A stretch of DNA of 5,637 nucleotides. Origin: Alistipes sp. Its GTDB lineage: Bacteria > Bacteroidota > Bacteroidia > Bacteroidales > Rikenellaceae. The stretch covers positions 1-5,637 of the forward strand of contig JAGBTW010000030.1 of NCBI GenBank assembly GCA_017631135.1. Direction: 5' to 3'. Position numbers and translations under genes: made by a program. Shown here piece by piece: positions 1 through 5,637 of the stretch (the stretch's first letter is position 1; each line of letters begins with the position of its first letter). Below the pieces are notes generated by a model that saw only the letters and a list, made by a program, of their open reading frames with translations, was not told the DNA's origin and searched no databases.

Positions 1-520
1 ATTTTTCCGCCACTACCTCCTCTACAGTCTCCTTCGCCATGTCGTAGTCGTAGCCCAAACCGAGAGCATAACGCAGGAGCTTACCTCGCAGTTCATAGTC
101 GTTCGCCGCCTTTGTTGTGCGCAGCTTGCGCTTTAGCCTCTCGCGTAGGCGCTCCACTCTGTCATCATCCGCCACAAGCAGAGCCATCACCTCGCCTATT
201 ATCTCGCGCTCAACACCCTTTAGGCGAAGCTGCATAGCTATCTTGCGCTCGCCCCAACCCGCAAGCTGACTCTTCTCGCGTGTGTAGGCCTCGGCATAGC
301 GGCGGTTGTCGATATAGCAGTTTGCGATGAGCTTTTCGAGCACACCGTGCTGCTCCGCCTCGGGCACACCCCATGTGCGCATAAGGCGCAGTGCGTCACC
401 CGTGCTCTTCTCGCTGCGCGCACATAGACGCATCAGCGACTGCAAGGCCTGCTGTGCCGTCTTTATCTTTCGCTCGCGCGGCTGTGGCGTCATCTCATTG
501 TCGAACTCACCCTTGCGCAT
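1..520 (-). CDS. recX: RecX family regulatory protein, 3' end cut by the window edge
   Basis: RecX binds RecA filaments and limits or modulates RecA activity in recombination and the SOS response, acting in the cytoplasm. Translating the minus strand from 520 gives an open frame of 173 codons to the window edge, with no stop. The core matches RecX: an N-terminal helical part (ALQSLMRLCARSEKS, about residues 25-39), then YIDNRRYAEAYTREK (69-83), then GERKIAMQLRLKGV (90-103), and a C-terminal repeat-like helix pair (KLLRYALGLGYDYDMAKE, about 147-164). RecX proteins are usually about 150-170 residues, so few residues are likely missing. An in-frame TAA 12 bases upstream makes ATG 520 the outermost start. 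A second in-frame ATG at 493 forms an ATGA overlap with the prmC stop and is equally plausible; it would remove nine residues. It is the last visible gene of the minus-strand operon, so it is probably co-transcribed with prmC. The family call rests on my recognition of motifs. Confidence 0.88.
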   Translation of the reverse strand, partial: MRKGEFDNEMTPQPRERKIKTAQQALQSLMRLCARSEKSTGDALRLMRTWGVPEAEQHGVLEKLIANCYIDNRRYAEAYTREKSQLAGWGERKIAMQLRLKGVEREIIGEVMALLVADDDRVERLRERLKRKLRTTKAANDYELRGKLLRYALGLGYDYDMAKETVEEVVAEK

Positions 521-1347
521 ATCATTCGTGGTTTACCTCTAAAGTCTTCTTTTACAACAACATCCACATAGCCCTCATGCTCCAACATAGCCTCCATCTC
601 CTCGACCAACGACTCATAAATCTCGAAGTATAGGCGGCCATCGTTTTTGAGCATCTTGTGACCATTGCGCGCAATGGCACGATAGAAGACGAGCGGGTCG
701 CTATCCTCGACAAAGAGGGCTATATCGGGCTCATGCGCCGTAACATTAGGTCGCATAAGAGACCTATCGCTACTTGGTATATAGGGCGGGGTAGAGACTA
801 TAGCATCGAACGCAACACCCTGGAAACGAGCACTAAAGTCAGATAGCGCATCACCCTCAACGAAGTGCACATCGGGGGCATACTCCGCCCCATTCTTGCG
901 CGCTATGGCGAGCGCTTCCGAAGATATATCCATTGCCCACACCTCGCTATCGCGCACAAGGCGCTTTAGGGCTATGGCGATGCAGCCACTACCCGTGCAG
1001 ACATCAATGATTTTTGCACCACGCTCCATGTCGCGTGCTACCCACTCCACAAGCTCCTCGGTCTCGGGTCGCGGAATGAGCACACCCTCACCCACCGCAA
1101 GCTCCATATCCATGAACTCCGCACGCCCAACGATATATTGCACAGGTCGCCACGCGCGTAGCTCGGCAAATATAGCATCTAAATCAGTGATTTCCAACTC
1201 GATGTTTGGCTCAATAAGAAAGTCATTGCGCGAGATGCCACCCTTTGCCAAGAGTATCATCTCGGCTATCTGTCGCGCCTCGACCTCGGGATATAGCTCG
1301 CTTGCCACTGCCACGAGCTGCAAAAATATCTCTCTGCGCGTAGCCAT
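490..1347 (-). CDS. prmC: peptide chain release factor N5-glutamine methyltransferase (PrmC/HemK)
   Basis: PrmC transfers a methyl group from S-adenosylmethionine to the glutamine of the GGQ motif in release factors RF1 and RF2, in the cytoplasm. The 285-residue length is normal for the family. The N-terminal helical domain that contacts the release factor covers about residues 1-75. It is followed by the conserved GVLIPRPETEELV (88-100), the SAM-binding loop DVCTGSGCIAIAL (115-127), an acidic motif around VWAMDIS (136-142), and the active-site region DAIVSTPPYIP (181-191). The canonical active-site motif is NPPY; here Asn is replaced by Thr186 (codon ACC at 790-792), one base from AAC. The C-terminus GKPRMICAR is typical. 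The ATG directly follows the aroC stop codon with no gap, which suggests translational coupling. The 3' end overlaps recX by 4 or 31 bases depending on the recX start. The family is secure; catalytic competence is less certain because of Thr186. Confidence 0.95.
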   Translation of the reverse strand: MATRREIFLQLVAVASELYPEVEARQIAEMILLAKGGISRNDFLIEPNIELEITDLDAIFAELRAWRPVQYIVGRAEFMDMELAVGEGVLIPRPETEELVEWVARDMERGAKIIDVCTGSGCIAIALKRLVRDSEVWAMDISSEALAIARKNGAEYAPDVHFVEGDALSDFSARFQGVAFDAIVSTPPYIPSSDRSLMRPNVTAHEPDIALFVEDSDPLVFYRAIARNGHKMLKNDGRLYFEIYESLVEEMEAMLEHEGYVDVVVKEDFRGKPRMICARVSSTMR

Positions 1348-2328
1348 CTACAACTGCAATTTTAGGTCTGCAAGTGCCACAGCCGCCATCGCCTCGACAA
1401 CGACCATCGCACGGCGCGCTATGCACGCATCATGTCTGCCACCAATGGCAAGCGGGCGAAGCTCTCCCGCATCAAAATCGAAGGTCATCTGCTCCTTGGC
1501 GATGCTTGGCGTGGGCTTGATAGCCACACGCACAACGATGTCGTTACCGTTGGCGATGCCACCATTTATGCCACCCTCGTTATTTGTATATGTCGCACCC
1601 GACTCACTTATAATCATATCGTTACGCTCCGAGCCACGCTTGCGAGCACACTCAAAGCCATCGCCAAACTCTACGCCCTTGACCCCAGGAATGGAGAACA
1701 AGAGATGCGCCATAACACTCTCCACAGAGTCGAAGAATGGCTCACCCACAGAGCACTCAACGCCCGACATGCGGCACTCCACCATGCCACCCACAGAGTC
1801 TCCATCTGTCGCGGCGCGACTAATAATATCGTCAAATTGTGCTTCGTCATCTACGCCACCCACCTCGACCAAGCGAGTCTCAAACACCACATTTTTCAGC
1901 AACGACTTCGCCACAACACCCGCAGCAACAAGAGCCACTGTCATGCGTCCCGAGGCTATGCCTCCGCCCGCAATGTCGCACTCTTCGCCATACTTGCGCA
2001 ACTGCACCAAGTCGGCATGCGAGGGGCGCGGCTGACGACGCAGGTGGTCATAATCGTGGCTTCGTATATTGCTATTTTTGAATGATATACGCAACACCTC
2101 GCCCGTTGTGCAACCATCAGCACCAAGACCCTCAATAACAGGCACATCGGCCTCGTGGCGTGGGGTCTCGCCACATCGCTTTGGTCGACGACGCTCTATG
2201 TCCGCCACAAAGGCATCAACAGGCAACGCAACACCCGCGGGCACGCCCTCAACGAGCACACCCACCTCCTCGGCATGCGAAGCACCAAATATGGTTATTC
2301 GTAGTCTATTTCCGAAGCTATTATTCAC
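1348..2328 (-). CDS. aroC: chorismate synthase, short SGR-type form
   Basis: AroC converts 5-enolpyruvylshikimate-3-phosphate to chorismate with loss of phosphate, using reduced FMN as cofactor; this is the last shikimate step. The start is GTG at 2328, two bases after the aroA stop, giving the expected N-terminus MNNSFGNRLRIT. The two catalytic histidines are present: His18 in FGASHAEE and His104 in RPSHAD. Other family blocks are GGGIASGRMT (121-130), GEPFFDSVES (195-204), LLFSIPGVKGVEFG (209-222), EGGINGGIANG (251-261), KPTPSIAKEQ (271-280) and RHDAC (298-302). At 326 residues it is about 30-40 shorter than usual; the shortening seems to lie around residues 150-170. The SGRMT block resembles the clostridial-type subclass rather than the SSARET form of many bacteria. 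Usual GESHG is GASHA, and RHDPC is RHDAC. The gene abuts prmC without a gap. I regard it as a working but divergent AroC, since the histidines and FMN-region motifs are kept. Confidence 0.93.
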   Translation of the reverse strand: MNNSFGNRLRITIFGASHAEEVGVLVEGVPAGVALPVDAFVADIERRRPKRCGETPRHEADVPVIEGLGADGCTTGEVLRISFKNSNIRSHDYDHLRRQPRPSHADLVQLRKYGEECDIAGGGIASGRMTVALVAAGVVAKSLLKNVVFETRLVEVGGVDDEAQFDDIISRAATDGDSVGGMVECRMSGVECSVGEPFFDSVESVMAHLLFSIPGVKGVEFGDGFECARKRGSERNDMIISESGATYTNNEGGINGGIANGNDIVVRVAIKPTPSIAKEQMTFDFDAGELRPLAIGGRHDACIARRAMVVVEAMAAVALADLKLQL

Positions 2329-2330
2329 TG

Positions 2331-3596
2331 CTACTTATCGGTTTTAAGCAGTTCAAGATCTTCAAAGAATGAGGGATAGCTCTTGGCTACACACTCGCGA
2401 TTGCGGATAGATATTTCATCCTCTATGCGCAACGCGGTAATAGCCAACGACATAGCTATGCGATGGTCATCATGCGAATCTACTTCGGCAGCGCGAGGCT
2501 TACCACCCACAACACGCATAACATTCTCGTCGTAGTCGAGTTCTATCTCTATGCCGAGCTTGCGATACTCCTCCTTGAGCACCTCGCCGCGGTCACTCTC
2601 CTTGCCACGCAAGCGCTCAATGCCTCGAATTGTCGAGACGCCATCGGCCGCTGCTGCCAACGCCACGAGTGCGGGGAACAAATCGGGCGAGTGTGTAGCG
2701 TCAAACGTAAAAGCCTCCAACTCTCTATGTGCCACGGTGATAGAACCCTCCTCGATGATGATTGACGCTCCAGCGCGCTCCAAGGCGCGACACACAGCCG
2801 TATCTGCCTGGCGCGAGAGGGTCGATATGTTACGCACAGTAACCTCACCCGCAATAGCGGCAGCGACCATGATGAATGCCGCAGCACTCCAGTCGCTCTC
2901 GATAGTATAGTCTACAGGCTTAAACTCCTGATTTCCCTCGATGTAGAACTCCGTATAGTCACCCTCGTTGTGCATAACCTCAACACCAAAGCGCTCCAAC
3001 GTCTCGAGCGTCATATCTATATATGGTGTAGAGACAGCATTACGCACCTCGATTGTTGTATCGCCCTTTGCGCGTGGCAAGGCGATAAGCAGACCCGTGA
3101 TGAACTGCGACGATATGCTGCCATCAACGACTATTCTACCGCCCTTGATAGGACCGTGCACCTCGATGGGCAGCCTACCACCACCATCGCGCACCTCAAC
3201 ACCGAGCTGGCGCAGTGGCGATGCCATCATACCCATAGGGCGATGCTTGAGCGTGCCCTCGCCATCGACAACTATCGACTTGTCGCATAGTGCCGCAATG
3301 GGCGTAAAGAGACGCGCCGCCAAACCCGACTCGCCAACATTGAGCTCCTGGGTTACGGGTGCGAGACCTCCCTCTATGATAAGTGTATTCTCATTCTCGA
3401 CCTCTACGCGCGCACCGAGCTTCTCGATTGCCTCGATAGCAGAACGCGTATCGCTACAAAGCTCAATACCACGAAGTGTTGTGCGTCCCGAGGCAAGAAG
3501 TGCCGCTGCCAACGCACGCTGTGCATAACTCTTTGAACATGGAGGTGTTACCTCACCATGCAATCTATTCCCAAGGGGAACCGTACTATCGTCCAT
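2331..3596 (-). CDS. aroA: 3-phosphoshikimate 1-carboxyvinyltransferase (EPSP synthase)
   Basis: AroA transfers the enolpyruvyl group of phosphoenolpyruvate to shikimate-3-phosphate, giving EPSP, the substrate of AroC encoded just downstream. The 421 residues compare with 427 in E. coli. Recognisable elements in order are CSKSYAQR (20-27, Lys22), VGESGLAARLF (87-97, Arg95), LKHRPMG (116-122, Arg119), SSQFITGLL (162-170), SDWSAAAF (224-231), SPDLFPAL (303-310, Asp305), GKESDR (331-336, Glu333), DDHRIAMS (376-383) and AKSYPSFFEDL (404-414, Lys405). By alignment these match E. coli Lys22, Arg100, Arg124, Asp313, Glu341, Asp384-His385-Arg386 and Lys411, so all main catalytic positions are present. 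Compared with E. coli, Thr97 and Pro101 correspond to Leu92 and Leu96. The ATG at 3596 has no clear Shine-Dalgarno; the 21 bp upstream are A+T-rich, as is common in Bacteroidetes. It is likely read from the lptB promoter. Confidence 0.96.
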   Translation of the reverse strand: MDDSTVPLGNRLHGEVTPPCSKSYAQRALAAALLASGRTTLRGIELCSDTRSAIEAIEKLGARVEVENENTLIIEGGLAPVTQELNVGESGLAARLFTPIAALCDKSIVVDGEGTLKHRPMGMMASPLRQLGVEVRDGGGRLPIEVHGPIKGGRIVVDGSISSQFITGLLIALPRAKGDTTIEVRNAVSTPYIDMTLETLERFGVEVMHNEGDYTEFYIEGNQEFKPVDYTIESDWSAAAFIMVAAAIAGEVTVRNISTLSRQADTAVCRALERAGASIIIEEGSITVAHRELEAFTFDATHSPDLFPALVALAAAADGVSTIRGIERLRGKESDRGEVLKEEYRKLGIEIELDYDENVMRVVGGKPRAAEVDSHDDHRIAMSLAITALRIEDEISIRNRECVAKSYPSFFEDLELLKTDK

Positions 3597-3617
3597 ATAT
3601 TATTTAGTATTACTTAA

Positions 3618-4466
3618 CTACTCCAGGAGATCATCCTCCACTGCGTCGTGCGTAACACCCATCTTACGCAACGCCTCCTCACGCTCGCGCTCCTCACGCT
3701 CGCGCATCTCGCGACGCATCTGTGGCGATGTGCGCAACTCGAAGTTGCTACCGAGGTAGACCTTACGCACCATTTCATCGTTTGCCAAATCCTCGGCAGT
3801 ACCCGCCTTAAGAATCTTACCCTCGTAGAGCAAGTATGTGCGGTCGGTAATGGCAAGGGTCTCGTCGACATTGTGGTCGGTGATAATAACACCGATATTC
3901 TTCTCTTTGAGCGTACCTACGATATTTTGGATATCCTCAACAGCAATAGGGTCGACACCCGCAAAGGGCTCGTCAAGCAGGATGAACGAGGGGTTGATGG
4001 CTACAGCACGCGCAATTTCCGTACGACGACGCTCGCCACCCGAGAGCTGGTTACCATAGCTCTTGCGCACCTTCTGCAAGCGGAACTCCTCGATGAGCTG
4101 CTCGACACGCTCACGCTGGTATTGGCGCGAATAGTTTGTCATCTCCAACACTGCGCGCAGGTTATCCTCGACCGTAAGGCGACGGAACACCGAGGCCTCC
4201 TGTGCGAGGTATCCCACACCCATCTGCGCACGGCGATAGACGGGCAGCTTGGTAATATCGGTGACCTTGCCATCGTTGTCCTCAAGGAAGATTTTACCCT
4301 CATTGGGCTTGATGAGTCCCACTATCATATAGAAGGTAGTTGTCTTGCCCGCACCGTTGGGACCGAGCAGACCAACAATCTCACCTTGGTTGACATCAAT
4401 GGTGACATGATTCACGACTGTGCGTGATTTATAGGATTTTACCAGTTCGCTTGTGAAAAGTCTCAT
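3618..4466 (-). CDS. lptB: lipopolysaccharide export ABC transporter ATPase LptB, with charged C-terminal tail
   Basis: LptB is the cytoplasmic ATPase of the LptB2FGC complex, which extracts lipopolysaccharide from the inner membrane and pushes it along the Lpt bridge. From ATG 4466 the protein has 282 residues. It shows Walker A GPNGAGKT (35-42), Q-loop Gln89 in [19 protein letters not shown], signature LSGGERRR (141-148), Walker B FILLDEP (161-167), D-loop AGVD and H-loop His198. The Q-loop context and [20 protein letters not shown] are characteristic of LptB rather than of other ABC ATPases. The frame is open back to ATG 4520, but family alignment starts at [16 protein letters not shown], and a promoter candidate at 4499-4506 would lie inside the longer form, so I chose 4466. 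After the usual end near VYLGSNFEL (about 237-245), about 37 extra residues follow, very rich in Arg and Glu and probably helical. It is the first gene of the operon. LptF/G/C/A are not in this window. Confidence 0.94.
   Translation of the reverse strand: MRLFTSELVKSYKSRTVVNHVTIDVNQGEIVGLLGPNGAGKTTTFYMIVGLIKPNEGKIFLEDNDGKVTDITKLPVYRRAQMGVGYLAQEASVFRRLTVEDNLRAVLEMTNYSRQYQRERVEQLIEEFRLQKVRKSYGNQLSGGERRRTEIARAVAINPSFILLDEPFAGVDPIAVEDIQNIVGTLKEKNIGVIITDHNVDETLAITDRTYLLYEGKILKAGTAEDLANDEMVRKVYLGSNFELRTSPQMRREMREREEREREEALRKMGVTHDAVEDDLLE
3676..3705. repeat. perfect tandem repeat, 2 x 15 bp, inside lptB
   Basis: Two adjacent identical copies of the plus-strand unit TCCTCACGCTCGCGC occupy 3676-3690 and 3691-3705. 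On the coding strand they encode a doubled pentapeptide of Arg and Glu ([10 protein letters not shown]) in the C-terminal tail of LptB. The unit length is a multiple of three, so gain or loss of a copy would keep the frame. Confidence 0.9.
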
Positions 4467-4487
4467 TCGCCTATTGCATTTTTTTTG

Positions 4488-4506
4488 TAACTTTTTTGCA
4501 AAGTTA
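4488..4506. repeat. 7 bp inverted repeat at the lptB promoter
   Basis: TAACTTT (4488-4494) and AAAGTTA (4500-4506) are perfect inverted copies separated by five bases. The right arm covers seven of the eight bases of the candidate lptB -7 box. It could be an operator half-site pair, a weak hairpin, or chance in an A+T-rich region. There is no T-run following a G+C-rich stem, so it is not a typical terminator. Confidence 0.4.
4499..4506 (-). promoter_or_regulatory. candidate lptB operon promoter, -7 box
   Basis: The minus strand reads TAACTTTG, a full match to the Bacteroidetes -7 consensus TAnnTTTG. It lies 32 bases before the lptB ATG at 4466, leaving a short leader. No clear TTTG is seen at the expected -33 distance, so the call rests on one box and its position. 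Confidence 0.5.
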
Positions 4507-4530
4507 TCACTATTTTTCAAAAAAATATAG

Positions 4531-4538
4531 TATATTTG
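4531..4538 (+). promoter_or_regulatory. candidate recQ promoter, -7 box
   Basis: The plus strand reads TATATTTG, a full match to the Bacteroidetes -7 consensus TAnnTTTG, ending 23 bases before the recQ ATG. No good TTTG lies at the usual -33 spacing; the region there is A+T-rich and contains the other promoter's box. Confidence 0.5.
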
Positions 4539-4561
4539 GGTAAAATTTTTAGATAAAATTT

Positions 4562-5637
4562 ATGGACACCGAACAAAGCGTATTGTTACACGATAAATTG
4601 CGTGAGTATTTTGGCTTTTCTTCGTTCAAAGGAAACCAAGAGGCAGTCATTCAAAATGTGCTTGCTGGCAACGACACTTTTGTGCTCATGCCAACGGGTG
4701 GCGGCAAATCACTATGCTACCAGCTCCCCGCCCTTATAATGGACGGTGTTGCCATTGTCATATCACCACTCATCGCCCTGATGAAGAATCAGGTCGACGC
4801 CATGCGCACCTTCTCCACAGAGTCGGGCATCGCTCACTTCCTTAACTCGTCGCTCAACAAGTCGGCAATTGCGCAGGTGAGACAGGATGTGCTCGATGGT
4901 CGTACAAAGCTTCTTTACTTTGCCCCCGAGTCATTAACCAAGGAGGATAACATCGCCTTCCTGCGCAAGATTAAGATTTCGTTCTACGCCATCGACGAGG
5001 CACACTGTATCTCGGAGTGGGGACACGACTTCCGCCCAGAGTACCGACGCATACGCCCCATCATCAACGACATCGGTCAGGCACCGCTCATCGCCCTTAC
5101 GGCAACAGCGACACCCAAGGTGCAGATGGACATCCAAAAGAACCTCGGCATGACAGATGCCAAGGTCTTCCGTTCGTCGTTCAACCGCGCCAACCTATAC
5201 TACGAGTTGCGTCCCAAGCAGAACGTAGACCACGACATCATTCGTTTCATCAAGCAGAACGAGGGTAAGAGTGGCATCATCTACTGCTTAAGCCGCAAGA
5301 AGGTGGAGGAGCTCGCCGAGTTGCTCATGGCAAACGGCATCAAGGCTCGTGCCTACCATGCGGGCATGGATGCACAGACGCGTGCCGACAACCAGGATGC
5401 CTTCCTTCACGAGCGCGTAGATGTCATCGTCGCTACGATAGCCTTCGGTATGGGTATCGACAAGCCCGATGTGCGCTATGTCATCCACTACGACATACCC
5501 AAGTCGCTCGAGGGTTACTACCAGGAGACGGGTCGTGCGGGTCGCGATGGTGGCGAGGGTCACTGTTTGACATTCTACAGCTATAAGGATATTCAGAAGC
5601 TCGAGAAGTTTATGCAGGGTAAGCCTGTTGCCGAGCA
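4562..5637 (+). CDS. recQ: ATP-dependent DNA helicase RecQ, 3' end cut by the window edge
   Basis: RecQ is a 3'-5' DNA helicase acting in recombination, repair and restart of stalled forks. From ATG 4562 the frame is open for 358 codons to the window edge. All helicase motifs are in order: motif 0 FGFSSFKGNQ (17-26), motif I PTGGGKS (44-50, Lys49), motif Ia ISPLIALMKNQ (67-77), motif II DEAH (145-148), the RecQ-specific aromatic-rich loop SEWGHDFRPEY (151-161), motif III ALTATAT (178-184), motif IV GIIYCLSRKK (238-247), motif V ATIAFGMGIDKPDVRYVIH (291-309) and motif VI YYQETGRAGRDG (319-330). The aromatic-rich loop separates RecQ from other DEAH helicases. The zinc-binding, winged-helix and any HRDC domains would lie beyond the edge; full-length Bacteroidetes RecQ proteins are about 600-730 residues. 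The gene is divergent from lptB with its own promoter candidate. The first codons are A+T-rich, as is common near starts. No helicase residue looks altered. Confidence 0.97.
   Translation, partial: MDTEQSVLLHDKLREYFGFSSFKGNQEAVIQNVLAGNDTFVLMPTGGGKSLCYQLPALIMDGVAIVISPLIALMKNQVDAMRTFSTESGIAHFLNSSLNKSAIAQVRQDVLDGRTKLLYFAPESLTKEDNIAFLRKIKISFYAIDEAHCISEWGHDFRPEYRRIRPIINDIGQAPLIALTATATPKVQMDIQKNLGMTDAKVFRSSFNRANLYYELRPKQNVDHDIIRFIKQNEGKSGIIYCLSRKKVEELAELLMANGIKARAYHAGMDAQTRADNQDAFLHERVDVIVATIAFGMGIDKPDVRYVIHYDIPKSLEGYYQETGRAGRDGGEGHCLTFYSYKDIQKLEKFMQGKPVAE

Noticed and set aside
896..2035. A 379-codon open frame on the plus strand across prmC and aroC
   Set aside because: It lies antisense to two clearly recognised genes, its translation is rich in Ser, Thr, Ala and Arg with no family features, and it is explained by the codon bias of the real genes.
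2968..3528. A 186-codon open frame on the plus strand opposite aroA
   Set aside because: It is antisense to conserved AroA motifs, and its Ser/Pro/Arg-rich composition is typical of a shadow frame.
3597..3617. A short palindrome (AGTATTACT) between lptB and aroA as a possible terminator or operator
   Set aside because: The arms are only four bases and A+T-rich, with no T-run, in a 21 bp gap inside a likely operon.
3648..4427. A 259-codon open frame on the plus strand opposite lptB
   Set aside because: It is an antisense shadow of the strongly conserved LptB frame, with no recognisable domain and no promoter or start context.
4471..4479. A minimal upstream frame (ATG CAA TAG) in the lptB leader
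   Set aside because: It is two codons long, in an A+T-rich leader, with nothing else to suggest translation or regulation.
4467..4520. An 18-residue N-terminal extension of LptB starting at 4520
   Set aside because: The extra residues do not match the family start, are A+T-rich, and would span the candidate promoter box at 4499-4506.

Overview
This is a chromosomal housekeeping window, most likely from a member of the Bacteroidales. Three things point there: the -7 promoter boxes match the Bacteroidetes TAnnTTTG consensus, Shine-Dalgarno sequences before starts are weak or absent, and the LptB, RecQ and EPSP synthase proteins look like Bacteroidetes versions. Frequent CGC, GAG and GTG codons and a moderately high G+C in genes, against a very A+T-rich intergenic region, would fit a Rikenellaceae/Alistipes-like genome. 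The genus is a guess from memory of family sequences. I see no tRNA, rRNA, CRISPR array or mobile element.

Layout: positions 1 to 4466 hold five genes on the minus strand, in the transcription order lptB, aroA, aroC, prmC, recX. Spacing is 21 bp, 2 bp, 0 bp and then an overlap, so this is probably one operon with translational coupling. recX runs off the left edge. A 95 bp A+T-rich gap (4467-4561) holds two divergent promoter candidates. recQ starts at 4562 on the plus strand and runs off the right edge. There is no gene-free stretch over 300 bases.

Function: LptB is the ATPase that drives lipopolysaccharide export. AroA and AroC catalyse the last two steps of the shikimate pathway to chorismate. 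PrmC methylates the GGQ glutamine of peptide release factors. RecX modulates RecA, and RecQ is a 3'-5' DNA helicase. The grouping looks like a growth-related housekeeping operon rather than one pathway.

No new biological system is visible. The observations most worth checking are at residue level: PrmC has TPPY in place of the catalytic NPPY motif; AroC is short, of the SGR-type subclass, and departs from family signatures next to its catalytic histidine; AroA has leucines at two positions linked to glyphosate response; LptB has a charged C-terminal tail containing a 15 bp tandem repeat; and the two divergent promoters appear to overlap.
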